Assembly (NCBI GenBank): GCA_003290465.1
Contig: CP030759.1
Coordinates: 2,244,572 to 2,308,571, forward strand
DNA: 64,000 nt
Direction of reading: 5' to 3'
Source: Candidatus Sumerlaea chitinivorans
Lineage (GTDB): Bacteria > Sumerlaeota > Sumerlaeia > Sumerlaeales > Sumerlaeaceae
Shown: one piece after another, positions 35,552 through 45,800 of the stretch
Layout: each line of letters starts with the position of its first letter
Numbering within the stretch: the stretch's first letter is position 1
Position numbers and translations under genes: made by a program
The notes under the pieces: generated by a model
Seen by the model: only the letters and a program-made list of their open reading frames with translations
What the model was told of the DNA's origin: nothing
The model's database searches: none

Positions 35552-36403
35552 ATGAAAAAAGTCATTTTTGGAATCATGACAGGGCTCACGTTGGGGGGTG
35601 TCGCCCTGCAATTCCATTATTCCGCGAAGCCTTCAGGATCACCGAGTGGCTATGTGTTTCATCCCTTCCACCTATTCTTAGCTTTTCTCGCGTTGGCGAT
35701 CCTTGCCGCTATTGTGTCCTGGCAGTTGGAGGAGAAACGCCGCCGAGCTCTAAGGGAATTTGCCTTAAAGCACGGGCTCACCTTTCGGCGGGAACACAAT
35801 ACGAAGATTCGCGAAGAATTCCCTTGGATCAGCGAGCTCCACCGAGGCGAAAACCGCTATGCCTATAACATCCTGACCGGTGAGTGGGAATCGCATCCCG
35901 TTCTTGCCTTTGACTACCACTACCAGATCACCACCCACAGCAAAAATGGCTCCCACACGACCCACTACAATTTCACCGTGGTCACTATGGACGTGGGGTT
36001 CCCGGTTTCCGATCTACTCATCCGTCGGGAAGGGCTGTTCGATAAACTGGTGCAGGCGGTTGGGTTCGAGGATATCGACTTCGAGTCCGCAGAGTTTAGT
36101 CGCAAGTTCCTCGTCAAGTCGAAGGATCGCAAATGGGCGTATGATATCATCCACGTGCGACTGATGGAATTCTTGCTCGAGACTGATCCCAAATTCGCCA
36201 TCCAAATGGGAGGCACCTCGGTCGCGATTTACAATGCCCGAAAGCGCGTGGCACCTGAGGAATACGCCGACCACTTCGAGTTTTGCCGCAAGTTTGTGGA
36301 ATTTATTCCCGCCTACGTCCGCGAGCAGCGCCTGAGCGAGGCTTCCGCCCGCTCGCCCGAGCAGGCCATGCCCAACCGTGAAGCTTCAAGCCTGCAAGCC
36401 TAA
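35552..36403 (+). CDS. two-helix membrane protein, DUF3137-like paralogue B
   Basis: Protein of 283 residues homologous to the gene at 34241. Hydrophobic helices lie at about 5-22 and 38-56, followed by a basic stretch E-E-K-R-R-R-A-L. The shared core reads FEDIDFESAEFSRKFLV and DRKWAYDIIHVRLMEFLLE, and a Tyr/Thr-rich beta section (about 110-150) differs from paralogue A. The tail is Ser/Ala-rich. DUF3137-like assignment is by pattern. GAGG lies upstream of ATG 35552. With LemA downstream, the trio probably acts at the membrane together, though the gaps (about 440 and 200 bases) argue against one tight operon. Confidence 0.65.
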   Translation: MKKVIFGIMTGLTLGGVALQFHYSAKPSGSPSGYVFHPFHLFLAFLALAILAAIVSWQLEEKRRRALREFALKHGLTFRREHNTKIREEFPWISELHRGENRYAYNILTGEWESHPVLAFDYHYQITTHSKNGSHTTHYNFTVVTMDVGFPVSDLLIRREGLFDKLVQAVGFEDIDFESAEFSRKFLVKSKDRKWAYDIIHVRLMEFLLETDPKFAIQMGGTSVAIYNARKRVAPEEYADHFEFCRKFVEFIPAYVREQRLSEASARSPEQAMPNREASSLQA

Positions 36404-36606
36404 CGCGCGCCGAAGTCCTTCAAGAGGGACACGCGCCGGAATTAAGGACGTGTCGTAGCACTTTTTCAATCCGCGCTTGAAGAAAGGCCCATGCGTTCGC
36501 CTCTCGGACCTTTGTCGCCTCCAGACTTCGCACCCCAGCTTGATCGAGATTCCCGATATTTTTCAGTGGAACTTACGTGGCGAAACGCTTCAAGGTTTGG
36601 CAAACC

Positions 36607-37305
36607 ATGAGATCTATGCTAACGATTCGAAGAGCTTGGGACTTGATTGTGGCCACAAGCACGTACTGGTGGCTCGAAGCCGCCGCACACGCACAGCAGT
36701 GGCCGGCCCCCTACGCACGTTCGCACCAAGAAGTGGGGGGAGGGCGCATTGTCGGGTACATCGTCATCGGGATTCTGCTCTTCATCCTCATCTGGATCAT
36801 CGCGACTTACAACGCCTTCGTGCGCCTAAAGAACTACTGTCGGGAAGCGTGGGCGGGAATCGACACGGAGCTGCGGCGCCGTTACGATCTCATCCCCAAC
36901 CTTGTCGAGGTCGTCAAAGGTTACGCCAAACACGAGCGCGAGGTCTTGGAGGCAGTCATTCAGGCCCGGGCTCGGGCGGTAGCAAATCAGGGGCGACCGA
37001 CTTCACAGGCGGCGGACGAAAACCAGCTGGTTCAAGCATTGGAGCGACTGCTCTTACTTGTGGAAAATTACCCTCAACTGCGCGCGAATGAGCAGTTTTT
37101 GGCGCTCCAACGCGAGCTCGTCAATACGGAGGACCGCATCCAAGCCGCCCGCCGTTTCTACAATGCCAACGTCCGCGAGCTCAATACGCGCATTCAGGTT
37201 TTCCCCTCGAACATCATCGCATCTCTCTTTGGGTTCACCCCTGAAGAATTCTTCGACGTTGCGGAGCTCCATGTGCGCCAAGCTCCGGAGGTCAAAATGA
37301 GCTGA
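36607..37305 (+). CDS. LemA family membrane protein
   Basis: Protein of 232 residues. A membrane helix (about 50-68, IVGYIVIGILLFILIWII) precedes the LemA core: YNAFVRLKNYCREAWAGID, then RRYDLIPNLVEVVKGYAKHE with the conserved D-L-I-P-N-L. A long helical bundle ends in ARRFYNANVRELNTRIQ and FPSNIIASLFGF. The extra ~45 residues before the membrane helix include a possible signal-like segment. A GTG at 36577 is an alternative start. LemA proteins have no settled biochemical function and are often linked to DUF3137 or membrane stress proteins, matching the neighbours. Confidence 0.88.
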   Translation: MRSMLTIRRAWDLIVATSTYWWLEAAAHAQQWPAPYARSHQEVGGGRIVGYIVIGILLFILIWIIATYNAFVRLKNYCREAWAGIDTELRRRYDLIPNLVEVVKGYAKHEREVLEAVIQARARAVANQGRPTSQAADENQLVQALERLLLLVENYPQLRANEQFLALQRELVNTEDRIQAARRFYNANVRELNTRIQVFPSNIIASLFGFTPEEFFDVAELHVRQAPEVKMS

Positions 37306-37519
37306 CCGCAGCCCAACACATCGTGTGAGACGTGGAAGGCAAACGCCGACCGAACACCCCACTTTTCCGGCCACGCGCACTGTGTTGGCACGTCGTCCAG
37401 CCGGATGGCCCTTTACCCGTCCAGCTTTCTGGTTCGTTTCTTGCTCGCATGAGAGTTGAAATGGAACTTCGAGCCAATCACTATTGGAACCGATACGTTG
37501 CTTGCGTGGAGCGATCTTC

Positions 37520-38269
37520 ATGGATAAACTGAAACCCCGTATGCAGCCCTCGAATGCTCAGCCGAATGGGAACCCCACGAGAGTTTCAGCCCTTGGGCAC
37601 ATCCCACGGACCGCCGCGGGAGTGATTTTCGTGGCGTTGGCCGGCGTGCTTCTCACTTTAGGCCTGCTCACCATCAGCGGTTGCCAACGGGAGAAGGTCG
37701 TTGAGCCGCTGAAGAAGCCCGAGGAAGTGCGCGCCGCTATGGAAAAAGAAAAACAGGCCAAAACACAAAAACCGAAGCCGACCCGACGCCCCTCCCGCGA
37801 GGGGCGACAGGCCCGCGCTACCGCCACTCCTCCCCCCGCCGCGCCGTCGCCCACCGTGGTCGACATGAGCCCCATCGTCATCGAAGCCGCCAGCATGGCG
37901 ACAGATAAAGCCACGACGGATCCTCAGGGGGGCAAAAAACTCACCCGAAACGGATTTTTACAAATCGACAACGTCAACATCCCGTACCCAGTCACAAAAG
38001 TTTTGCTGGAAATGAAGGGCACCCCCGCGGGTAATGTGTGGCCGGAAGTGGACCTCAACATGTATAATCGCACCGAAAAAAAGAACTTCTTTCCTTGGAA
38101 ACGCGACTACGTGACCACCTCAACGTTCCATGTTTACCAGGGCGTCCAGAACCCACCTCTGCCGCCCGGAACGTATTTGATCACGTTCCGTTACTACAAT
38201 GACGATGGCGGATCGGTCCCGAACGAGGACCGCTCGGTAACCTTGCGACGGATCATGATTCAGCCGTGA
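37520..38269 (+). CDS. lipoprotein of unknown function with beta-sandwich domain
   Basis: Protein of 249 residues. A hydrophobic stretch ends in the lipobox L-T-I-S-G-C (Cys near residue 53), followed by a Lys/Glu-rich then Pro/Ala/Thr-rich linker. A C-terminal domain (about 135-249) has alternating strands such as VTKVLLEMKGTPAGNVWPEV and PPGTYLITFRYYNDDGG, consistent with a small beta-sandwich. No family is recognised. ATG 37520 has GGAG upstream. Its TGA overlaps the GTG start of the GT39-type gene by 4 bases, so the two are translationally coupled and may act together at the envelope. Confidence 0.68.
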   Translation: MDKLKPRMQPSNAQPNGNPTRVSALGHIPRTAAGVIFVALAGVLLTLGLLTISGCQREKVVEPLKKPEEVRAAMEKEKQAKTQKPKPTRRPSREGRQARATATPPPAAPSPTVVDMSPIVIEAASMATDKATTDPQGGKKLTRNGFLQIDNVNIPYPVTKVLLEMKGTPAGNVWPEVDLNMYNRTEKKNFFPWKRDYVTTSTFHVYQGVQNPPLPPGTYLITFRYYNDDGGSVPNEDRSVTLRRIMIQP

Positions 38270-39975
38270 GCCCTCACAAAATGGATTTTCGCTCCTTGAT
38301 TCAGCGCCTCACGAAGCTGCGTCTGCCCGGGTTTAGCGCGACAAGCTCCAAGTCCGCCCGCTGGAAAGCACTCGAACCTCCCACCTCCGACCATTTGCTG
38401 GTGGGCGGCCTCATGCTAACGTCGTTCCTCCTGCGGCTTTGGATCGCAAGTAAGCAGGAACTTTTTCAGGACGAAGCCCTTTACTTTTTCATTGGTCAAC
38501 GCCTGCCTTGGACGTTTAGTCCCCATCCGCCCGGCACTCCCTTGCTGGCTTATCTGGGCAGCGTGCTCCTGGGCCGACATGAATTTGCAATTCGGTTCAT
38601 GAATCTCGTTTTTCTCACCGCCACCATCCCGCTCATTTTCATGCTTGGCCGCGAACTTGGCAGCCTTCGCATCGCGCGGTGGGCCACAATTGCGTTTGTA
38701 CTCACTCCGTTTTACTTTGCAATCGGTACCATTTGCACCCCAGACGCCCCCCAACTCTTCTTTTGGGCGTTGGCCATGTATTGGCTGTGGCGAGCTACAA
38801 ACTCCAAATCGCGTCCAAGCTTCATTGCTGCCGGTGTCGCTCTCGGGCTCGGCCTCTACTTCAAGTACATTCTGATTCTTGTGCTGCCTTCCTACGCGTT
38901 GTTTCTCTTGCTGAGCGGCAAGTGGAAACAAGCCTTGCGGGACCGCGACCTCTGGTCATTCCTCGCAATCGCCGCACTGCTGTTTCTGCCCTTCGCCCTT
39001 TGGAGCGAAGCGCGCGAAGGTTGGCCAGCTCTTCGCTATCACCTGCAGGACCGCCAAACGTTCGTCCTCCCGACTCTTAACAACATCGGCGAATATCTCG
39101 GCGTTCATCTGCTTTACTACTCGCCACTGCTTTATTTAGCCGCCGTGGGCGGGGCGCTATATTGTGGGTGGGTCGGACTCCGCAACGCAAACCGCAAGTG
39201 GCTGTTTCTCAGCTCTTTCTTCGTTGTTCCATGGCTTTTCTTTTTACTTATTGCTGCGTTCACGCGCCGCATCCTGAGCCGTGAGCAGTGGGATGCTCCC
39301 GCCTACATCGCGGGCCTCATTGCTGCGGCGATCCTTTTCGATCGGGTGTTGAGCGCCTTGCCGCCGAGCCCGATCCGCCGGCGTGTTCAGGAGCTTGGGA
39401 TTGCTGCAGTTGCTCTGGGCGGACTTCTCATCGCGGGAGCTGCAGCCGAGTCCGTGGCCGAATTGCCGAGTCACCTCTTAGGCCGGCCCCCTTTCTTCAG
39501 CTCCATGGCAGGCTGGCGCACCATGGCTCGCGCGGCGGATCGGCATCTGGAGGAGGAAATGGCCACGGGGGCCTCCCCCTACCTTCTCGGGAATTCTTTT
39601 CTGCCGGTGCTGCAATACGCGTTCTACGGAAAGTACTCGCCGAAGCTCTTTACGCTCAATCACAGTCAAAACCGCAAATACGGGCTGACGCACTTTTTAG
39701 ACCGTGCGGGGCTGAGCGCGCGCCATCTCGCCAGTGTGGGGCAAGCTCCCGCTTTGTTTGTCGCGGAATCGGACGATTTCGATGAGACTTCTCAGCGATT
39801 GATTGAGCTCGAACAGAAGCTAAAAAATCATTTCGCCGAGGTCACGCCGCTTCCACCGGCCGAGGAACGAGACGGCAACCGGATCCTAAAACAATTCCTC
39901 TTTTTCCGATGCCGAGGCCTCCTGACGTCGCCGAATCGGACCGCCAGCCCCCCATCCGGCAATGCAACCCCTTAG
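38266..39975 (+). CDS. GT39/ArnT-like membrane glycosyltransferase
   Basis: Polytopic GT-C-type transferase of 569 residues. After a 45-residue cytoplasmic start come about ten hydrophobic helices. The first periplasmic loop carries ELFQDEALYFF, where the acidic D-E is the usual catalytic region of GT39/PMT enzymes. HPPGTPLLAYL and ICTPDAPQLFF are also typical. Such enzymes transfer a sugar from a polyprenyl-phosphate donor to lipids or proteins; acceptor and sugar are unknown. The start GTG overlaps the upstream lipoprotein stop. The last ~130 residues form a soluble domain. It converges with the receiver protein gene, stops 18 bases apart. Confidence 0.82.
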   Translation: MSPHKMDFRSLIQRLTKLRLPGFSATSSKSARWKALEPPTSDHLLVGGLMLTSFLLRLWIASKQELFQDEALYFFIGQRLPWTFSPHPPGTPLLAYLGSVLLGRHEFAIRFMNLVFLTATIPLIFMLGRELGSLRIARWATIAFVLTPFYFAIGTICTPDAPQLFFWALAMYWLWRATNSKSRPSFIAAGVALGLGLYFKYILILVLPSYALFLLLSGKWKQALRDRDLWSFLAIAALLFLPFALWSEAREGWPALRYHLQDRQTFVLPTLNNIGEYLGVHLLYYSPLLYLAAVGGALYCGWVGLRNANRKWLFLSSFFVVPWLFFLLIAAFTRRILSREQWDAPAYIAGLIAAAILFDRVLSALPPSPIRRRVQELGIAAVALGGLLIAGAAAESVAELPSHLLGRPPFFSSMAGWRTMARAADRHLEEEMATGASPYLLGNSFLPVLQYAFYGKYSPKLFTLNHSQNRKYGLTHFLDRAGLSARHLASVGQAPALFVAESDDFDETSQRLIELEQKLKNHFAEVTPLPPAEERDGNRILKQFLFFRCRGLLTSPNRTASPPSGNATP

Positions 39976-39993
39976 GCCCCTTGCGAGCCGAGC

Positions 39994-41247
39994 TCACTTC
40001 TCGTTAGGAGTTGCCGGGTTCCTGAGGGTTTCAAAAAGCTTTCCAAACGGATTCTGGATGGGAGCAGGCGTGGGCTGGGGTGGCGGCGCTTTGCGTGAGG
40101 GCGAGAAAATGCCGCCGGGCGCAAAAAGCTGAAGCAGAACCACCAGCGCGACTCCCCCCAAAAACGTGTAGATCATCACCTTCATCAGCTTGCGGGCGCG
40201 CCGCGTCACTGTCTCCACGGCTTCCCGCACGTAGGGGGCAAGTTTGAGGCGCATTTGCCCCTCGATCTCCTGCCCCACCATGGCCTGCACGTGCTTGGGT
40301 AACTGCGTATCGATGGCGTTTGCGACCTCGCGCTCTACGATTTCTTGCGTTAGCTCGCGCGCGATCTTTGGAACGATCTTTTGCGCTGCGGCATCAATGA
40401 CAGTGACCACTCGTTGCGAGGCCTCAGGAACAAGGTTTTCTGCCTCCTTCTGTACGCGCCGCTGAACCTCTTTTGGCAGCACCTGCTCGATCGCCTCTCG
40501 CACGCGCTCGCGGGCCAGATTGGGCAATACGCTGTCGGCCACGCGCCGCACGGCTCGCTCCGTCTCGTCGCGCAGGACCGCATCGATCGCTTCCGAGATT
40601 TTCCGCTCCGCAAGCTTCTCGACCATGCTGCGGGCCACCTCTTGCACTGTCATCTTCACGAGCTCTTCCTGCTTTGCCGCGCTTAACTGCGTGACCCGCT
40701 CATCCACTTCTTTTCGGGCGCGCTGGTCCACCTGCGACACCACCAGCTGGAGCGCTCGCTCAATAATGATCTGTGTTTTCTGCTCCACGGCCTGCTGAAT
40801 ATAGGTCTCCGCCAGCCGCTTCATCATGGCATCGGCAGCTTGCCGGAGGTGCTCACGGCTTCGCTCAAGGATTTGTTTCTCCTCGAGCATCGTTTGCACT
40901 TTCTTCAGTAGCGTCTCGGGCTCAAAGGGCTTCTTGAGCCAACCATTTGCTCCCAGTAAGGTCAGGCTTTCGTTCTTCGGAATCTCTGTTTCATGAAATA
41001 GCAGGAGGATGGGCAATTGGTGGAGGGAGTCGTCGCTGCGCAGGAGGCGGGTGGTGTCGAGGCCGGACATCTCGGCCATTGCATTATCCAAGATCACCAG
41101 ATCCACACCTTCGAGATCCGGAAAGCCGACCGCCGCGACGCCATTCGAGGCCACGGTGACCTGATAACCGTTGGGTTCCAACGTGGCGCGCACGAGCTCC
41201 TGAACTGCAACCGAATCATCTACGACGAGTATGTGTTCACCGGCCAT
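39994..41247 (-). CDS. receiver domain protein with long helical region and C-terminal membrane anchor
   Basis: Protein of 417 residues. Residues 1-120 are a response-regulator receiver: acidic pair in LVVDDS, phospho-acceptor Asp in LVILDNAM, and Lys in GWLKKPFEP. Residues 120-350 form a long helical region with repeated R-x-V-x-E-A-I-E/V-x-P-K-x-V-type segments, likely a coiled coil or helical rod. A membrane helix (about 362-382) and a Pro-rich tail close the protein. Having the receiver in the cytoplasm tethered by a C-terminal anchor is unusual. It is 19 bases downstream of the PATAN gene, so the two share an operon. Confidence 0.8.
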   Translation of the reverse strand: MAGEHILVVDDSVAVQELVRATLEPNGYQVTVASNGVAAVGFPDLEGVDLVILDNAMAEMSGLDTTRLLRSDDSLHQLPILLLFHETEIPKNESLTLLGANGWLKKPFEPETLLKKVQTMLEEKQILERSREHLRQAADAMMKRLAETYIQQAVEQKTQIIIERALQLVVSQVDQRARKEVDERVTQLSAAKQEELVKMTVQEVARSMVEKLAERKISEAIDAVLRDETERAVRRVADSVLPNLARERVREAIEQVLPKEVQRRVQKEAENLVPEASQRVVTVIDAAAQKIVPKIARELTQEIVEREVANAIDTQLPKHVQAMVGQEIEGQMRLKLAPYVREAVETVTRRARKLMKVMIYTFLGGVALVVLLQLFAPGGIFSPSRKAPPPQPTPAPIQNPFGKLFETLRNPATPNEK

Positions 41248-41266
41248 CGTTCGCTGCTAACGCTCC

Positions 41267-42616
41267 CTATGCATAGATCTTGTCGGCGTACTCCTGAAAA
41301 TAGAAGTCCTCGCTGTGCTGAATTTTGGAGCGCTGGCGATAGTCCTGGCAAAACTCGGTGAAAAGTTTCTGTGCTACTCGCGTCCCCATCCGCTCCGCCG
41401 CCTCAACGAAGATCAGCTTCATTAGCCGCGCCAGCGCATCGAGTGTCTCATTCATCACCCCTTCAAACGGCCCTTTGGTGCCGACCACCTGCGCGTAGCG
41501 CTCAAACTCGCTCGCATCGAGCTTGTTGCCGCGCGCCGTCACGAGGTCTGCTTTCGGAAAACTCATGAGCACTTGGCGCCAGTAACGTTCCACGAGCCGA
41601 TCGTCGCGCTCACCACGGTAAAACTCAGGTTCATCGCAAAGCTGTCTCATCAGAGCATTGATCATCGAAGCCACAAAACCGACCGGCGTCAGAAATTCCA
41701 TCACTGGGGCCGGTTCGCGCTTGAGCTGCGGAGCTTCTCCTGTTTCCTCTGCTACTTTCCGCCGAACAAACATAGCCAGAATCCGCGCCGACGTTGAGCC
41801 CGTCGACTGCTGAGGAGCGTCCGGGGTTTTCGCCTTGGGGACAATGTTCTCTAAATCGAGCGCTGAATACGTTTCGGGCAAAAGCTCTTCTTCTTCCGGC
41901 ATGCGGAGGCCAATGTAGCCCGCCGCCAGCAAGGCGTTGAGGATGCGGTAGGTCTCGAACTTGCCCACCCCGCTGCGGTTTGCGATCGAACCCACATTGT
42001 ACACGCCGTTGATAAGCGACAACACCTTCCATTCGCTGTCGCTAAACTGCATCTCCTCGCGCGCACTATCGAACGCCAACGGCCGCACATAGGGGATAGC
42101 CTGATCTCCGGGAATGTTTCGCACGATTCGGACCCACTCATCCAGTCGGCGCGTCCCCTCGATGATCAGCGGCTCCACATCCAACTCCACCAAAACGTCC
42201 GGCGGATGCCCCTCATCCCCGTAATCAAATTTGAACGACCCTTCCTGCAGCGAGAAAAGGTCCCACATTTCTTCCTCAAGCTGGAGCCGAATGGCCTGCC
42301 GGAGCTGGTCGCGCGTCAAGACCCCACGTTCAATTAGGATTTGTCCCAGAGGGGGCGGATTGGGAAGCGTCCGCTGGTAGCGAAGGGCCTCCTCCACATC
42401 CTGCCGAGACACGAGCCCCTGATTGACCAGCATTTGCCCGATCTTGCGCGGCCGCCCCAAACTCGACGAATTGACCAGTTTCCCCCCACGCAAATGAAGC
42501 TGAACCGAGTAGTGCCCATGCGACACCGTCAGCGTGCCCGTAAGTTTCCCCATGCTTAAAAACTGGAGAATCTCCGGCAAGCTAAGTGTCGGGTTGAGCC
42601 TACCCTCAAGCTCCAT
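41267..42616 (-). CDS. PATAN/DUF4388 protein with GspE-N-like repeats
   Basis: Protein of 449 residues. The N-terminus MELEGRLNPTLSLPEILQFL followed by GKLTGTLTV is the DUF4388/PATAN pattern, a domain found with receivers in signalling proteins. Two MshEN/GspE-N-like units follow (IGQMLVNQGLVSRQDVEEAL and LGQILIERGVLTRDQLRQAI). Then comes a winged-helix-like region (about 195-240: WKVLSLINGVYNVGSI with G-K-F-E-T-Y-R-I-L-N). The C-terminal ~140 residues are helical without a recognised family. It leads the operon with the receiver protein and is divergent from the Hsp70-kinase gene, 210 bases away. A role in signalling or in motility or secretion control is inferred. Confidence 0.78.
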   Translation of the reverse strand: MELEGRLNPTLSLPEILQFLSMGKLTGTLTVSHGHYSVQLHLRGGKLVNSSSLGRPRKIGQMLVNQGLVSRQDVEEALRYQRTLPNPPPLGQILIERGVLTRDQLRQAIRLQLEEEMWDLFSLQEGSFKFDYGDEGHPPDVLVELDVEPLIIEGTRRLDEWVRIVRNIPGDQAIPYVRPLAFDSAREEMQFSDSEWKVLSLINGVYNVGSIANRSGVGKFETYRILNALLAAGYIGLRMPEEEELLPETYSALDLENIVPKAKTPDAPQQSTGSTSARILAMFVRRKVAEETGEAPQLKREPAPVMEFLTPVGFVASMINALMRQLCDEPEFYRGERDDRLVERYWRQVLMSFPKADLVTARGNKLDASEFERYAQVVGTKGPFEGVMNETLDALARLMKLIFVEAAERMGTRVAQKLFTEFCQDYRQRSKIQHSEDFYFQEYADKIYA

Positions 42617-42826
42617 CGCTCTCGTCTACATCCTCCTACTGGTCAGTCGGCTGCCTAAAGGTCATTCAGTGATATATTCTTATGGCGTTGCAATGGAAAA
42701 ACGGTTGAGCATAGCGCGTCGGCGCTGCTCGACTATACCCGAATGGGTGTTCGTGAATTGGGTTTTCTTGCACTCACCATTTATAGGACGAAGTGAGAGA
42801 CGATCTCAAAGGACATTCTTCTTTCT

Positions 42827-45800
42827 ATGGCTAACGATATTGTTATCGGCATTGATCTGGGAACAACCAATTCCGTAGTTGCGGTTGTTGAGGGGGACGA
42901 GCCCAAGGTCTTGACCAATGCCGAGGGATCCACGCGCACCCCCTCCGTCGTCGCGTTTCCCGATCCAAACGGACCTCCGCTCGTCGGCGAGCTGGCAAAG
43001 CGCCAAGCCACGATTCATCCGCAAAACACCATCTTTAGCATCAAACGCCTCATGGGGCGTTCGCTTGCCGACGTTCAAAACTTGGGCATCGAAGTGCCCT
43101 ACGACCTCGCCGAAGAGGACGGCCAACTTGTGGTCCGTATTGGCGAAACTTGCTACACTCCGACTCAAATGTCGGCTTACATCCTCGCGAAGCTCAAGAA
43201 GACCGCGGAGGAGTACTTTGGCGAGCCAGTGGATAAGGCCGTCATCACTGTGCCCGCGTATTTCGACGACCTTCAGCGCCAAGCGACCTACGAAGCAGGT
43301 GAACTGGCCGGCCTTCAAGTCCTGCGGCTGCTCAACGAACCCACGGCCGCCGCGATGGCTTACGGCCTTGGCCGTAGCCGTGACGAAAGAGTCGCTGTCT
43401 ACGATTTTGGAGGGGGAACGTTCGACCTCACCCTCCTCGATATTTCGAACAACGCATTTGAAGTCCTTACCTCAGTGGGCGACACCCACCTTGGCGGCGA
43501 CGACATCGACGCCCTCATCGTCAACCACCTCCTCCGAGCGATCTGCCAGAAAGTCGGTCACGATTTTTCTCCCGACGCGATGGTCAGACAGCGCCTGAAA
43601 GAGGCGGCGGAGCAGGCTAAATGCGAGCTCTCATTATCGCGCCAAGCCACGATCTACCTACCATTCCTCACCTACGTTGGCAGCGAACCCGTTCACTTGG
43701 AATACGTGCTGACGCGCGATGAACTCGAACGCATGATTGCCCCACTGGTGGAGCGCACGATCGAGTGCTGCAAAAAAGCACTTCAATCCTGCAACCTCAC
43801 ACCCGACGATATTGATCGCGTCGTCATGGTCGGCGGCAGTTGCCGAATCCCCTACGTGCAGGATCGCGTCGAGGACTTCTTTGGAATCGCCCCGTTCAAA
43901 GGCATCAATCCGGACGAAGTGGTGGCCGTAGGAGCTGCCATGCAAGGCGCCATCCTTGTCGGCCGCCTCAAGGAAGTCGTCCTGCTCGACGTCACCCCCC
44001 ATTCCTTGGGGATCGAAGTGGAGGACGGAAAAGTTTCCCGCATCATCGAGAAGAATTCCACTATCCCAATTAAAGCGGCGAAACTCTTCACCACGACAGA
44101 GGACAATCAGGAAATGGTCATCGTCCACGTCCTCCAAGGCGAAGGCGAGACCGTGGAGAATTGCCGCTCCCTCGGCAAATTTGTCCTGACCGGCATTCAA
44201 CAAGCAAAAGCGGGCCTCCCACGCATTCAGGTAACCTTCCACATCAATGCAGATGGCATGGTCGAGGTCTCGGCCGAGGATCTCGCAACTCGTCAGCAGA
44301 AAGCGATCTCACTGGCAATTGCTCCCGGCGATGAAGAGCCGCCACGTGAGCGCAAGCGCAGGGGAACACGGCGTCAGCCGGCGAAACAGCCCACTTCCCC
44401 CGAGGTGGTGGCTGCGCCGCCCCCTCGCACCGCCGAGAAAGCCAACGCACAGATTCACGTCGAACGGTTCCATACGGCGGCATTCCGGCCGTTGCGCAAA
44501 GGCGACACGGTTGCGCGCTCGGACGAGCACGCTTCCCATGCAACCAAACAGCCGGCATCGCCGACAGGCACCCAACAGCCCTTGCCCGACACTGCCGACA
44601 AAACATGGCCAGAGATTCCGCATCCGTCAGAACTTGAGCTGACACCGACCACGGCTCAGCTATTAGAGCAGTTAGCGAGCGGGGAGGCGAGTGCCACTTC
44701 CCTATCCGCCGAAGTAGTGAAAGCCGCCCAAGCAGAGCTCGAAAACCTACTCGCTACGACCCCCGGTAACCAAGCGGCCCGCGAGTGGCTCATTCGCCTT
44801 CTTGTGCTCAACGGAGATATCTCTGAGGCCACGAGGGAGCTGAGGGAGTGGCTGCAGCAACCCGCATCGTTAAATCCTCGCGCGCTTTTGCGATGCGTTG
44901 AGTATCTCGAACAAACGACCGCTCCATCCGACGCAATCGTTGAAATCCGATTGCGGGCGCTCAGTGCCCTCGGTCGCTACGAAGAAGCGCTTGAGCTCAT
45001 TGACAACCTTTACCGGGGAAAAGATGTTCCGCAGGAGATCCTCCAACTGGAAGCTGACCTCTGCAAAAGCGCTCTCATAGTCTCGCCCTCCCCCAAGATT
45101 GAGTTTCGGTTAGGACGTGCGCTGGTTCGCTTGGGTCACATCGAACAAGCCGTGCCTTATTTCCAGTCGTGTAGTAGCGCGTCGGAGCTTCGCAAATCTG
45201 CCAATCACGCCCTCGCGCTTTGCTACTGGAAAAAGGGCTTGCTCTACCTGGCGTGGCAAAAGCTCCAGGCCATGGAGCCCGACGACGAAGTGAAAGATAT
45301 GATGTACCGGCTCGCGCTGGATATGATCCAGTCCGGCGACCTTCAAAACGCACGGGAAGTTCTCGAACGACTGGAGGGTTTGGAGCCAAATTATCGCGAC
45401 GTGAGAGCCCAACTCGCCCGGTTGCGGGAAAATTCCACGAGCCAACTTGCCGCCCCGACTTCCATCGCAGAGGCGAATGAGGCATTTGCAAACTCGCGCT
45501 TTATGATCCTTGAAGAGATCAACCGAGGCTCTATGGGCGTCGTGTATCGCGCGCGGGATAAGATCCTCGATGAAATCGTGGCTCTTAAAGTTCTCAACGA
45601 CTATCTTGCAAACGATCCCAATGCGGTGGAGCGGTTCAAGTCCGAGGCTCGTGCCGCCAAGCGCCTGTCGCACCCCCATATCGTGCGCATCCATGATATG
45701 TTCGAGATTGGCCCCAAGAAGGTCCTCTCCATGGAATACATCGAAGGCCGCGACCTGAAAACCATCCTCCACGAGCGCGGCCGCTTGGAGCCCACAGAAG

